Positions 34,749 through 43,349 of a stretch of 64,000 bases of DNA are shown piece by piece (position 1 is the stretch's first letter; each line of letters opens with the position of its first letter). Source of the stretch: Mobiluncus sp034180645 (GTDB lineage: Bacteria; Actinomycetota; Actinomycetes; Actinomycetales; Actinomycetaceae); contig NZ_JAXFNY010000016.1 of the NCBI RefSeq assembly GCF_034180645.1, positions 71,939 through 135,938 of the forward strand, written 5' to 3'. Both the position numbers and the translations under genes were made by a program. A model generated the notes under the pieces. The model searched no databases. It had not been told where the DNA came from and was given only the letters and a program-made list of their open reading frames with translations.

Positions 34749-35453
34749 CTAGGCTTTCGGTAGTTTGTCTACATACCATTCAGTGAGACGCCACGGGTGA
34801 GTGATGGCAGTGCCTACGCACGCCGCGTGAATCGGGTATTGGTAAACCTCAGCGAGGTCTTGGGGGCTGTGAATCCGGCCTTCCACCACGATTGGGGCGT
34901 GGACTGACTGGCAGACTGCCGCAATGAAATCGAAGTCGGGTCCCGCAGTCGCGGCGCGGGCATATTGGTATCCGGGAGTATAGCCGGACAGGGTGGTGCC
35001 GATGAAGTCCGCTCCGGCCTGTTCGGCTGCTTTCGCGTCCTCAACGGAAGCGCAGTCAGCCATGATTGCCACCCCGGGAAATTCCTCGTGCATCGCACTC
35101 ACCGCATCTGCGAAAGTCTCGCCTTCCCCCCGTTCACGCAAAGTGGCATCGATAGCGATGACATCCGCGCCGCTCAAGGCACAGGCACGTGCGTGAGCAA
35201 TCGAGGGCGTAATGTAAACGCCCTCGTGACCAAACTTAATGAGTCCAATCAGGGGAACTTCCACCGTCTGACGGCACGCCACGATGTCCGCTATCCCCTG
35301 GACGCGCACCGCGGCAGCTCCTCCCGACACAACTGACTGTGCCACCGCGGCGGTGATATCAGACCGCCGCATCGGCTCTCCCGGATATGCCTGACAGCTG
35401 ACAATTAGCCGCCCCTTAATGGCATCAATCACCGCTTGACGTTGTGCATTCAT
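34749..35453 (-). CDS. nanE: N-acetylmannosamine-6-phosphate 2-epimerase
   Basis: Interconverts ManNAc-6-P and GlcNAc-6-P. The TIM-barrel family is shown by LIVSCQAYPGEPMR, AAVRVQGIADI, LIGLIKFGHEGVYITPS with the catalytic Lys, VIAIDATLRERG, and the phosphate-binding VVEGRIHSPQDLAEVYQ and VGTAITHPW. The length, 234 residues, is typical. GGAAGGGG precedes ATG 35453. Order and strand place it between nanK and nagA. Confidence 0.96.
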   Translation of the reverse strand: MNAQRQAVIDAIKGRLIVSCQAYPGEPMRRSDITAAVAQSVVSGGAAAVRVQGIADIVACRQTVEVPLIGLIKFGHEGVYITPSIAHARACALSGADVIAIDATLRERGEGETFADAVSAMHEEFPGVAIMADCASVEDAKAAEQAGADFIGTTLSGYTPGYQYARAATAGPDFDFIAAVCQSVHAPIVVEGRIHSPQDLAEVYQYPIHAACVGTAITHPWRLTEWYVDKLPKA

Positions 35454-35499
35454 CTATTTCCCCTTCCGTAGTTGGCGCGCAGTCTCGCGCCGGGTTCGT

Positions 35500-36441
35500 T
35501 CAGCCATCCACCCGGTTCCAAATCTTTTTCGCGGCCCCCACCAGGGCAGCCGCATTGCCCAAAGTCGCTTTCACCAGCGGCACCTCGCGAAGAATGTTCA
35601 CCAACTGTTCCTGGTAAGCCGCCCGGAGGGGTTTCCACCAGATGTCCGTGCTGTTAGCCAGGCCTCCCCCGACAATCATGACTTCCGGGTCAACCGTATT
35701 GACGATAGATCCCAGAGCGCGCCCGGTTTCCGCGGCTACTTCCGTATAAATGCGTGCAGCCAGCGCATCCCCTGACAGGGCGCGTTTTTCCAGTTCATGA
35801 GCGCCACCGACGGCCGGGTCTCCACCGTTTTCCAAGTACCAGGCGTACAGCCCCGGTCCCGATGCCACGGTTTCCAGATGTGGCACGCCGCGTCCACACG
35901 TGCAGGCCCGTTTGGTAGGCAGCAAAGTTGGTAGGTGTCCGAAATCGCCGGCGGTTCCATGCGGACCGACCAGGATTTCCCCGTTAATCATGAGGGCTCC
36001 GCCGATACCGGTCCCCAGGGCCATCATGGCAACGTAGTTTTTCCCGGCTCCCGCACCTTTCCAGGCTTCTCCACGCAGATGAGCATTAACATCGTTTTCC
36101 AAAGTGACGGGCAGATTCACCGCTGATTCCACCAGCGATACGACCTCGGTACCGGCCCAGCCCCGAATCGCATCAGTGGAGGCAATAATCCGCTGCCCCG
36201 CCAGGTCGACTACCCCGGCTGATCCAATCCCGACACCCACAATCCGGTCGATGCCGTCCTTGTGAGCCTGCGAGCGGACCTCACCCACCAAGGCGTTAAT
36301 CGCTCCGACCACGGCCGCACCGCCCTCGTGAGCAGGCGTGTCCACCCGGCAAGGTAGGCTCAGATTGCCATCCAAATCCGCCAGGGCGGCAGCAATTTTC
36401 GTGCCGCCGAGGTCTATAGCGATGACGTAATCCGTGGTCAT
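35500..36441 (-). CDS. nanK: ROK family kinase, probable N-acetylmannosamine kinase
   Basis: Phosphorylates ManNAc to ManNAc-6-P, judged by its position between nanA and nanE. The ROK fold has the ATP-binding opening VIAIDLGGTKIAAALADLDG, LENDVNAHLRGEAW with the catalytic Asp, and GTGIGGALMINGEIL. The zinc site reads CTCGRGVPHLE: two cysteines are kept, but the usual third Cys appears to be replaced by His with one extra residue. At 313 residues it is slightly longer than E. coli NanK. A glucokinase role cannot be excluded from sequence alone. Confidence 0.88.
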   Translation of the reverse strand: MTTDYVIAIDLGGTKIAAALADLDGNLSLPCRVDTPAHEGGAAVVGAINALVGEVRSQAHKDGIDRIVGVGIGSAGVVDLAGQRIIASTDAIRGWAGTEVVSLVESAVNLPVTLENDVNAHLRGEAWKGAGAGKNYVAMMALGTGIGGALMINGEILVGPHGTAGDFGHLPTLLPTKRACTCGRGVPHLETVASGPGLYAWYLENGGDPAVGGAHELEKRALSGDALAARIYTEVAAETGRALGSIVNTVDPEVMIVGGGLANSTDIWWKPLRAAYQEQLVNILREVPLVKATLGNAAALVGAAKKIWNRVDG

Positions 36442-36451
36442 AGCCGGGTTC

Positions 36452-37363
36452 CTACAACAATCCGACTTTTTGCAGGACGCCGCGTACGTGCTCTACGTTT
36501 TCTCCGCTCAAAGCCGCCACGGGACGAGGCATTTCGTTAGACTCAAATACCCCCAGCAGCTGCAAGGCAGTCTTAAACGCACCGATTCCGGCACCGAAGC
36601 CCTGCACGTCTTTGACCTGGACAATCGTCATCAAATCTGCCAGCCGGTCCTGTTCCTTGCGGACAGTCTCCCAATCCTTAGCGAGGGCGGCTTTCCACTG
36701 GCGAACGTAGCCGTCCGGATCGACGTTGCCCAAGCCGGGCACACAGCCGTCCGCACCGGACAGATACGCCCCGTCCACCACGACCTCGTGACCGGTAAGC
36801 AGTTGCAGCGGGTGTCCCGCCTCGGCGTTCAACCGAGAGAGGAAACGGAAGCCGACATCATCGCCAGAAGAATCCTTAACCCCGCTGAGAACCCCGGCTT
36901 TACCCAGGTCCATCACCAGGTCATTGGGCAACTTCCAATGGACACATGCGGGAATGTCGTATGCCCAAATGGGCAGATCCGTGCTTTCTCGCAAGATTTC
37001 GAAGTGCCGCCGAATCTCCCGAACCCCTTGCAGGGCATAGAACGGGGCGGTAGCGACCACTGCATCTACCCCGATGTCTTCGGCTTGGCGAATGTGCTCC
37101 ACGACCCGTTCCGTCTCCGTGCTGATAACCCCCGCCATAATGGGGACGCGACCAGCCACGATACGTTTGGATTCAGAGAGGATTTGCCCACGGCGTTCAT
37201 CAGTGGAAAACGCCACTTCTCCCGACGATCCCAGGACAAACAAGCCATCGATACCGGCTGCAATCTGGCGGTTAATGTGCCGTTCCAACGAATGCACATC
37301 GAGTTCGCCGCCCTTTAACGGGACGGTTAGGGGCGGGACAATGCCGCTAATTTTTTTTGACAT
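36452..37363 (-). CDS. nanA: N-acetylneuraminate lyase (DapA family)
   Basis: Aldolase splitting Neu5Ac into ManNAc and pyruvate. The 303 residues form a DHDPS-type barrel. GLFVLGSSGEVAF binds the pyruvate carboxylate, WAYDIPACVHW carries Y135, and GVLSGVKDSSGDDV holds the Schiff-base lysine K163. DapA-family members share these motifs, so the operon context (sialic acid transporter, nanK, nanE, nagA, nagB) is what settles the function. AGAGGAG lies upstream of ATG 37363. Confidence 0.88.
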   Translation of the reverse strand: MSKKISGIVPPLTVPLKGGELDVHSLERHINRQIAAGIDGLFVLGSSGEVAFSTDERRGQILSESKRIVAGRVPIMAGVISTETERVVEHIRQAEDIGVDAVVATAPFYALQGVREIRRHFEILRESTDLPIWAYDIPACVHWKLPNDLVMDLGKAGVLSGVKDSSGDDVGFRFLSRLNAEAGHPLQLLTGHEVVVDGAYLSGADGCVPGLGNVDPDGYVRQWKAALAKDWETVRKEQDRLADLMTIVQVKDVQGFGAGIGAFKTALQLLGVFESNEMPRPVAALSGENVEHVRGVLQKVGLL

Positions 37364-37400
37364 ACCTCATTCTCCTCTGTTTTGGTCCGGCTGCCAGTGC

Positions 37401-38255
37401 TTAATCCAACTGCGGATGCAGCAGGGATGGCGCGGCCCCCAAGAGCTTGCGAGTATAGGGGTCCGATGGGTGGTTCAGAAGGGTGTCTGCGTCGCCTTCC
37501 TCAACCACCTTGCCCGCGTTCATTACGGCGATACGGTCCGAAATGTAGCGCACAGTCTGAATGTCGTGCGAAATAAACACCATCGCTAACCCAAGTTCTT
37601 TCTTAAGGTCAGACAGCAAGTTCAGAATCTGGGCACGCACGGAAACATCAAGGGCAGACGTGGGCTCGTCAGCGATGATGGCTTTCGGGTGCAGGGACAG
37701 GGCACGGGCAATAGCCACACGCTGCCGCTGCCCCCCGGAAAGCTGACCGGGCAGGGCGTTGAGAGCTGACAGCGGCAAACCTACCAGCCCCAGCAATTCC
37801 CGCACCCGTTTGTCCCGAGTTTCTTCGGTGCCAATCTTATGGACACGCAGCGGATCAGCTAGCTGATCCTGCACTGTCATTCGCGGATTCAAGGCGGTTG
37901 CAGGGTCTTGGAACACCACGGACACGACGGAACCAATGTGGCGCCGTTGAGCGGCGCTGCGCTTGGTAACGTCCTTGCCCATAAAGAAAACCTGGCCCTT
38001 CGTCGCCACCTGCAGCCCGCACATGACGTTGGCGGTAGTGGATTTACCACAACCGGATTCGCCGACAATACCCAACACCTTGCCGGGCATAATCTTCATG
38101 TCCACTCCCTGCACCGCGTGGACGTGGTTGGGACGGAAGAGTGAACCGGTCCGGGCTTTGAACGTCACTTCAACGTTTTTCAGTTCGATGATGGGGGTGT
38201 CCGGGTCAGAAATCAGGCTCTGAGCATCTGTTTCAGCAGGTATAGCCTCACTCAT
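37401..38255 (-). CDS. Oligopeptide/sialic acid-type ABC importer, ATP-binding protein
   Basis: A DppF/OppF-like ATPase of 284 residues: Walker A is GESGCGKSTTANVMCGL, then VVFQDPATALNPRMTV, signature LSGGQRQRVAIARAL, Walker B AIIADEPTSALDVSVRAQILNLL, and switch His in VFISHDIQTV. Its ATG overlaps the stop of the fused permease-ATPase gene (ATGA). Being followed by nanA, it probably serves sialic acid uptake, as known for Sat and SiaEFGI systems, rather than peptides. Confidence 0.92.
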   Translation of the reverse strand: MSEAIPAETDAQSLISDPDTPIIELKNVEVTFKARTGSLFRPNHVHAVQGVDMKIMPGKVLGIVGESGCGKSTTANVMCGLQVATKGQVFFMGKDVTKRSAAQRRHIGSVVSVVFQDPATALNPRMTVQDQLADPLRVHKIGTEETRDKRVRELLGLVGLPLSALNALPGQLSGGQRQRVAIARALSLHPKAIIADEPTSALDVSVRAQILNLLSDLKKELGLAMVFISHDIQTVRYISDRIAVMNAGKVVEEGDADTLLNHPSDPYTRKLLGAAPSLLHPQLD

Positions 38256-40348
38256 GATTGTTCCTCCTTTCCATTCGGAACATATCGGGGTGCACGCTGA
38301 TAGACCCCTTCCTTATTGGGAAGGGCGGCATAGACGTGCTCGGGACCGACCATCTCGAACTCCAGCGGGATGTCCGCGCCGTAATCGGGGTGCGAGGAAC
38401 GCGGCGTGAACCGGTCGCCCACCGTAAAGTCCTGTGGGGAAGGAACAGCTCCCGGAACCTGGTGCAGACGCCCCGAACCGGATTCGATAGAGAGCACCGC
38501 ACCCAACAGGCCGCGAGTGTACTCGTGAGTCGGATTCTCCAGCAGCTCGACGGTCGGAGCCTGCTCCACCACCTGACCGGCATACATGACGGTAATCTTG
38601 TGGGCGACTTCGGCCACCAAAGCCAAATCGTGAGACACGAAGATCATGGCGAATCCCAGTTTGTCTCGCAGTTCATTCAGCAGGGAAATGACTTGCTTTT
38701 GCACAGTCACGTCCAGTGCCGTGGTGGGCTCGTCCGCGATAACCAGCTGGGGGTCACGAGTCAGAGCCATCGCAATCAGAACGCGCTGGCGTTGCCCACC
38801 GGAAAGTTCGTGCGGGTAAGAATCCAAAGTTCGTTTCGGATCCAAACCCACCAATTCCAACAGTTCCTCGGCGCTGCGGGTGCCGCCGCGTTTGGTCAGC
38901 TGCTTCATTTGTGACCGGATGAGCATCGCCGGGTTCAATGAGGACAGGGCATCTTGGTAAATCATGGCCATTTCGTGACCCAGCAGGGCGTGACGTTCCT
39001 TCCGTGTCATCTTGAACAGGTCTTTGCCCTGGTAGAACGCTTCGCCGGAGATTTCTGCCCGCGGGTCAATGAGGCCCATAATCGTCAGGGCGGTAATCGA
39101 TTTGCCGCAGCCGGATTCCCCGACCAGGCCCATCGTTTCTCCCGGCCGTACGGCGAAAGATACGTGGTCGACCACGTTCACGTCGCCGTGGCGCGGGAAC
39201 TTGATGCACAAATCTTTCACTTCCAGCAGCGGTTCACCGGTGAAGTTGTCCTGCATGCGGTCTTGGCGCTTATGTTCGACTTCGCGCAGCGCATCGAGAC
39301 GGGCACGCAATGATTCGGCCTGTTCTCGGTAAGCACGGCGCGGGTCGAGCAGGAGGGCATCGGCTTCGCGGTCGGCGGTGTTTTGTTCGACCTTTACCGG
39401 AGCTGAAGCCGGGGCTGCCACCATTGCGTCCGTGATGCCTTCTGAGAGAATGTTCAAGCACAGCACGGTAATCATGATGAGCAAGCCGGGGAACAGCGCG
39501 GTCCACCAGGCGCCATGGTTGATGGAGCCGTTCGTGGAGGCATCAGACAAGACGTTACCCCAGGTGGGAACTAAGCTAGACTTCAAGCCGGTGCCGATGA
39601 AGGTCAGGGAGGCTTCTAGGATGATAGCGTCTGCCACCAGCACCGTGGCAAAAACCAGGACCGGAGCCGCGGTGTTGCGCACCACGTGCTTTGTCAAAAT
39701 CCAGGGAGCTCTAGCGCCGGAAACAATCACAGCCCGCACGTAATCTTCACCGTAAGCGGACATGACGTTAGCACGCACAATTCGAGCTAGCTGTGGAATA
39801 TAAACGAAAGCAATTGCGATAATGATGACTGTAACCAAGCCGACTCTATTGCCGGGAGGAAATATCCCGCTAAAGACCAGAACCATAACCGCCGCCATAG
39901 CGATGCCGGGAACAGCCATGATAATGTCCATGATGCGCATGATGACTTCCGAAATCCATTTGCGAACCACGGCCGCAACCGAACCGATAATGGTTCCGAT
40001 GACCAGGGCGATAAAGGTCGCAGACAAGCCGATAATCATGGAGTATTTCCCGCCCAACAGCAGCCGGGACAATACATCGCGTCCCGCCGAATCGGTGCCG
40101 AACAGGTGAATCATACTGGGAGCTGATTCCTTGCTGCGCGTTGCCTTCACCGCCGCAGCCATCGCATCGGTATCGACGAAACTGGCGGAGTAGGGAGCCA
40201 ACAGCGGAGCCACGGCCGAGATAAGCGCCAGTATCAGCAGCACAATGACAGCTATCCGGGCACTGACCGACATGTTGTTCCAACGCCGGAAACGAATCTT
40301 TTTCCCTGATTCGACCGCGGTAACAAGTTTCTTTGTTTGACTCGTCAT
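38252..40348 (-). CDS. Fused ABC permease and ATPase (DppC-DppD type), probable sialic acid importer
   Basis: One 698-residue chain joins two normally separate subunits. Residues 1-310 are a DppC permease: one N-terminal helix, a loop with LFGTDSAGRDVLSRLLLGGKYS, five more helices, and a coupling motif in AVIVSGARAPWILTKHVV. After a charged linker (about 335-370), residues 375-640 are a DppD-like ATPase with GESGCGKSITALTIMGL, LSGGQRQRVLIAMAL and VIADEPTTALDVTVQKQ. The C-terminus has the Opp family tail. Permease-ATPase fusions occur in sialic acid ABC systems. It starts 4 bp after the other permease. Confidence 0.92.
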   Translation of the reverse strand: MTSQTKKLVTAVESGKKIRFRRWNNMSVSARIAVIVLLILALISAVAPLLAPYSASFVDTDAMAAAVKATRSKESAPSMIHLFGTDSAGRDVLSRLLLGGKYSMIIGLSATFIALVIGTIIGSVAAVVRKWISEVIMRIMDIIMAVPGIAMAAVMVLVFSGIFPPGNRVGLVTVIIIAIAFVYIPQLARIVRANVMSAYGEDYVRAVIVSGARAPWILTKHVVRNTAAPVLVFATVLVADAIILEASLTFIGTGLKSSLVPTWGNVLSDASTNGSINHGAWWTALFPGLLIMITVLCLNILSEGITDAMVAAPASAPVKVEQNTADREADALLLDPRRAYREQAESLRARLDALREVEHKRQDRMQDNFTGEPLLEVKDLCIKFPRHGDVNVVDHVSFAVRPGETMGLVGESGCGKSITALTIMGLIDPRAEISGEAFYQGKDLFKMTRKERHALLGHEMAMIYQDALSSLNPAMLIRSQMKQLTKRGGTRSAEELLELVGLDPKRTLDSYPHELSGGQRQRVLIAMALTRDPQLVIADEPTTALDVTVQKQVISLLNELRDKLGFAMIFVSHDLALVAEVAHKITVMYAGQVVEQAPTVELLENPTHEYTRGLLGAVLSIESGSGRLHQVPGAVPSPQDFTVGDRFTPRSSHPDYGADIPLEFEMVGPEHVYAALPNKEGVYQRAPRYVPNGKEEQS

Positions 40349-40352
40349 AGCA

Positions 40353-41348
40353 CTACACCGACCTAATCCGGGGGTTAATCAACAGGTAGAGCATGTCCAC
40401 AATGATGTTGACCACAATGAACGCCAAAGCTACCACCAGGGCCGCAGCCTGGACTATGGAAACCTCACTCTTGGTGATGCCGTCCACGAGGACGCGACCC
40501 ATGCCCCTCATGTTAAAGATGATTTCGATAACGACCGCGCCGCCCATCAGATAGCCGACCCGCAGGCCCAAGACCGTCACCGGGGTAATCAAAGCGTTAC
40601 GCAAAACGTTGCGCCCGATGACGACAGGTTTCGGGATTCCAGCGCCGAGCGCGGTACGCACATAGTCACGATCGAGTTCTTCGACCACCGAGGTTCGCAC
40701 CACCCTGGTCATCTGACCGATAACGGGGGTGGCCAACGCTATTGCAGGGGGTAACATACGGGCCAACCACCCGCCAAAGTCATCAAGGAATCCCGGGACC
40801 GGCCCTGAAACTGGCAGGATTCCTTTGAAAGAACCGAGAATCCACAGCACCAGCATGGTCGCCAGCCAGAAGCTAGGAGTGCCGATAAAGATAACCGACA
40901 AAACGCGAATGACCTGGTCAGGCCAACGGTCACGATAGATAGCAGCCAAAACGCCCAGCGGGAAAGAAATCAGCACCGCGATAAACAGGCCTAGGAAAGT
41001 CAGCTGTAAAGTCACCGGCAGCGCCGGGGCAATCAGGTCAGTGACCTGGTGGGACGTGCCCACGCCGTAAATACCAAAGTCACCGTGGCACAGAGCGACT
41101 AGGTAGTTAAAGTAGCGCACCAGCACGGGAATAGGTTTGCCAGTAGGGCTTCCGTCATCGATGACGTATCCGTGGGAAACATTGAAAGCCTTTACTTGGC
41201 CGGGGTCTGAAGCGTTGTCACCCAAAGCCATCCAAGCAGGATCCAGAGGCGACAGCTCCATCAGGAAGAATACAAGCAGCGTGACCCCAATTGCCATAAT
41301 TGGCAAGGCAATCAATCGCCGCCCGATGAGTCGAAGCAGGTTATTCAC
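40353..41348 (-). CDS. ABC importer permease (DppB type), probable sialic acid uptake
   Basis: A 331-residue DppB-like permease: first helix LIALPIMAIGVTLLVFFLMEL, a long extracellular loop, then five helices. YVRTALGAGIPKPVVIGRNVLRNALI is the EAA coupling loop. IEIIFNMRGMGRVLVDGI is the family signature near the end. The GTG start at 41348 has AGGAGTG upstream. It is separated from the binding-protein gene by 166 bp that contain a strong hairpin. Confidence 0.93.
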   Translation of the reverse strand: MNNLLRLIGRRLIALPIMAIGVTLLVFFLMELSPLDPAWMALGDNASDPGQVKAFNVSHGYVIDDGSPTGKPIPVLVRYFNYLVALCHGDFGIYGVGTSHQVTDLIAPALPVTLQLTFLGLFIAVLISFPLGVLAAIYRDRWPDQVIRVLSVIFIGTPSFWLATMLVLWILGSFKGILPVSGPVPGFLDDFGGWLARMLPPAIALATPVIGQMTRVVRTSVVEELDRDYVRTALGAGIPKPVVIGRNVLRNALITPVTVLGLRVGYLMGGAVVIEIIFNMRGMGRVLVDGITKSEVSIVQAAALVVALAFIVVNIIVDMLYLLINPRIRSV

Positions 41349-41447
41349 AAGTTTTCACTCCTTTTAGGAGTTATCGGAAAGGTTTTTTCTGGGTGGACCA
41401 AGCGTCTCGCCGTGGGTCTGTCCCGTAACTAAAGATGAGTGGCACAG

Positions 41448-41498
41448 GTTTGTCGGGAGGGCGTTCCCACGAGAGGGAAAGCATCCCTCCCGACAAAC
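41448..41498 (-). promoter_or_regulatory. Intercistronic hairpin between binding protein and permease genes
   Basis: GTTTGTCGGGAGGG (41448-41461) and CCCTCCCGACAAAC (41485-41498) form a perfect 14-bp stem, extended inside by TTCCC/GGGAA. No U-tract follows. Such hairpins commonly protect the 3' end of binding-protein mRNA so it exceeds permease mRNA. Confidence 0.6.
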
Positions 41499-41514
41499 TC
41501 TGGGGCGGCGCGGG

Positions 41515-43116
41515 TTACTTAACCGTTACGCCGATAAGCTGCAGGCCAGTTACCCCAATGGGTGTCAGGTTGCTGACCTTGTCCTCCTTGTAACCGGTGT
41601 ACAGAGTGTGGAACACCAGTGGGTACATTGCCGCCTGTTCAGCGATGGCGTCCTGCACCTTGCCCCACTCGGTCTTGGCATCATCGCCAGTGGCTTTACC
41701 GGCAGCATCCATCGCGTCAACCAGGGCCTTAGCGGCAGCCGGGTCGGACTCGCTCAAGCGGTAACGTTCGTCCATCCACAACGGGCTGTAGAACCATCCC
41801 GCAGTCAGAATGCCGGGGTCGGCACCGAACACCGAGGCATCGCCAGGAGCGATAACGATGTCAAAGTCTCCTTGAGCAACGTTGTTATTCCACACGTCGC
41901 CGGAAGCCTTGCTGTCTAGGTGTACCTTCAAGCCCACTGCCTCCAGGTTCTGTTTAATCTGGGGACCCATAGCGGCAATCCAGGTATCGGTGGTGGTCAG
42001 CACGTTAACAGTCGCGCCTTCCGCGCCGCCTTCCTTAAGCAGGGACTTGGCTTTATCCGCGTCGAAAGTAAATTGCGTCGCGGCTTTCTTGTGCATCGGG
42101 TTGTATTCCGGCAAGAAAGAATCCGGTTCCGTACCGGCTCCGACCAAAGCGGTATCAATCAGGGTCTTCTTGTCGATAGCGGTCAGCACGCCCTGACGAG
42201 TCTTGTTGGAGTTGAACGGCGCCTTTGTGGTGTTGAACACAATCATGCCGATACCGTAGCCAGTAGCGCCTTCGACCTTCCATCCAGCAGCTTCCAAATC
42301 AGAAATGCCAGAGGGATCGACAGCTTCGACGACATCTGTGGTGCCATCCAAAGCCGCGGTTTGCCGAGCGTTAGAGTCACGGTTGCAGTCGTAGTGAATC
42401 TTTTCCACCGTGGCCGGGTTCGGTCCGTTGTAGTTCTCGTTGACCGACATGTCCACCGTGGTATCGGTGATGGAATCGTATTTGTAGGGGCCTGAACCAA
42501 TCGGTTTGGAAGTCATGTCATCAAAGGTGGAGTCCTTGGGAACGACTTTGATGTCAGCCAAACGTGTCTTGAGGAATTCCATCGGCTGATTGAGCTTAAT
42601 CGTCACCGTGGTGTCATCTTTGGCTTCGATGGAATCAATGAAAGTGATGAAAGCCGCGTAAGGGCTGGTCACATCGGTTCCACTAGAGTCCTTTTCGCCG
42701 TCCACGATGCGCTTGTAGGAAGATACGACATCCTCAGAGGTAACGGGAGTTCCATCACTGAACTTGGCTCCGTCGCGCAACGCGACTTCGTAAGTCGTAT
42801 CGTCAATCTTGGTCGGCTCATCGTCTTTTGCCAAAGCCTTATGAGCTGTGAAATCAGAGTAATCAAACTCGTAAAGACCCTCTACTACCTGCAGGTTCGC
42901 CCCGACAGCCAAAGCTGAGGAGGTGTTTAGAGGGTGCCAGTTAGTCGTGTCATAAGCCGCGAACACGTTGAGGGTGCCGGTGGGGCCAGCTTCCGGTTTG
43001 TCTCCAGCGTTGTCCTTCGGCGCGTCGCCTCCGCCACAAGCGCTCAGAGTCAGGGCGCAAGCGGCTGCAAATGCCGCCAGGCCAGACAGATGACGTTTCT
43101 TAAAGGGGGATGTCAT
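41515..43116 (-). CDS. ABC importer substrate-binding lipoprotein (SBP family 5), probable sialic acid binding
   Basis: A 533-residue family-5 extracellular binding protein. The signal peptide ends in the lipobox LSAC with C27. The mature part shows NWHPLNTSSALAVGANLQVVEGLYEFD, YEVALRDGAKFSDGTPVTSEDVVSSYKRI, IGSGPYKYDS and FNTTKAPFNSNKTRQGVLTAID, all family signatures. ATG 43116 is preferred, with GAGGAG about ten bases upstream; ATG 43134 is alternative. It is the first gene of the nine-gene sialic acid operon. Confidence 0.92.
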   Translation of the reverse strand: MTSPFKKRHLSGLAAFAAACALTLSACGGGDAPKDNAGDKPEAGPTGTLNVFAAYDTTNWHPLNTSSALAVGANLQVVEGLYEFDYSDFTAHKALAKDDEPTKIDDTTYEVALRDGAKFSDGTPVTSEDVVSSYKRIVDGEKDSSGTDVTSPYAAFITFIDSIEAKDDTTVTIKLNQPMEFLKTRLADIKVVPKDSTFDDMTSKPIGSGPYKYDSITDTTVDMSVNENYNGPNPATVEKIHYDCNRDSNARQTAALDGTTDVVEAVDPSGISDLEAAGWKVEGATGYGIGMIVFNTTKAPFNSNKTRQGVLTAIDKKTLIDTALVGAGTEPDSFLPEYNPMHKKAATQFTFDADKAKSLLKEGGAEGATVNVLTTTDTWIAAMGPQIKQNLEAVGLKVHLDSKASGDVWNNNVAQGDFDIVIAPGDASVFGADPGILTAGWFYSPLWMDERYRLSESDPAAAKALVDAMDAAGKATGDDAKTEWGKVQDAIAEQAAMYPLVFHTLYTGYKEDKVSNLTPIGVTGLQLIGVTVK

Positions 43117-43189
43117 TTTCGTTGCTCTCCTCATTGAGTAGTAGTTAATCCTTACGAACTGGATTACCTACAAGAGTAACAGGATACAA

Positions 43190-43202
43190 CTTGTCTGACA
43201 AG
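43190..43202. promoter_or_regulatory. GntR/FadR-type operator 1 in the sialic acid operon promoter
   Basis: CTTGTCTGACAAG is a perfect 6-bp inverted repeat around one base and fits the FadR-subfamily pattern TTGTnnnACAA. On the minus strand TTGTCA, which overlaps the site, is 17 bp from TACTCT and could be the -35 of the operon promoter, so bound regulator would block transcription. Confidence 0.6.
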
Positions 43203-43322
43203 CATTTTGAATGATTTTCTGAAAATTCACTGAATTCTATTGAAATCACAATGTTTTTTTGCACCAGAACAGTCGTTCACAATTTTCTAAATAGCGATGT
43301 TATACTGATATGCCCTATAGCC

Positions 43323-43332
43323 TGTCTGATAA
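43323..43332. promoter_or_regulatory. GntR-type operator 2 upstream of the regulator gene
   Basis: TGTCTGATAA matches nine of ten bases of operator 1 (TGTCTGACAA) and lies 17 bp before the regulator's ATG, suggesting autoregulation. Confidence 0.45.
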
Positions 43333-43349
43333 CCTGCTATAGTTCCATC

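Noticed and set aside
36434..37318. A 294-codon plus-strand frame
   Set aside because: Antisense to nanA, which has its Schiff-base lysine and operon context.
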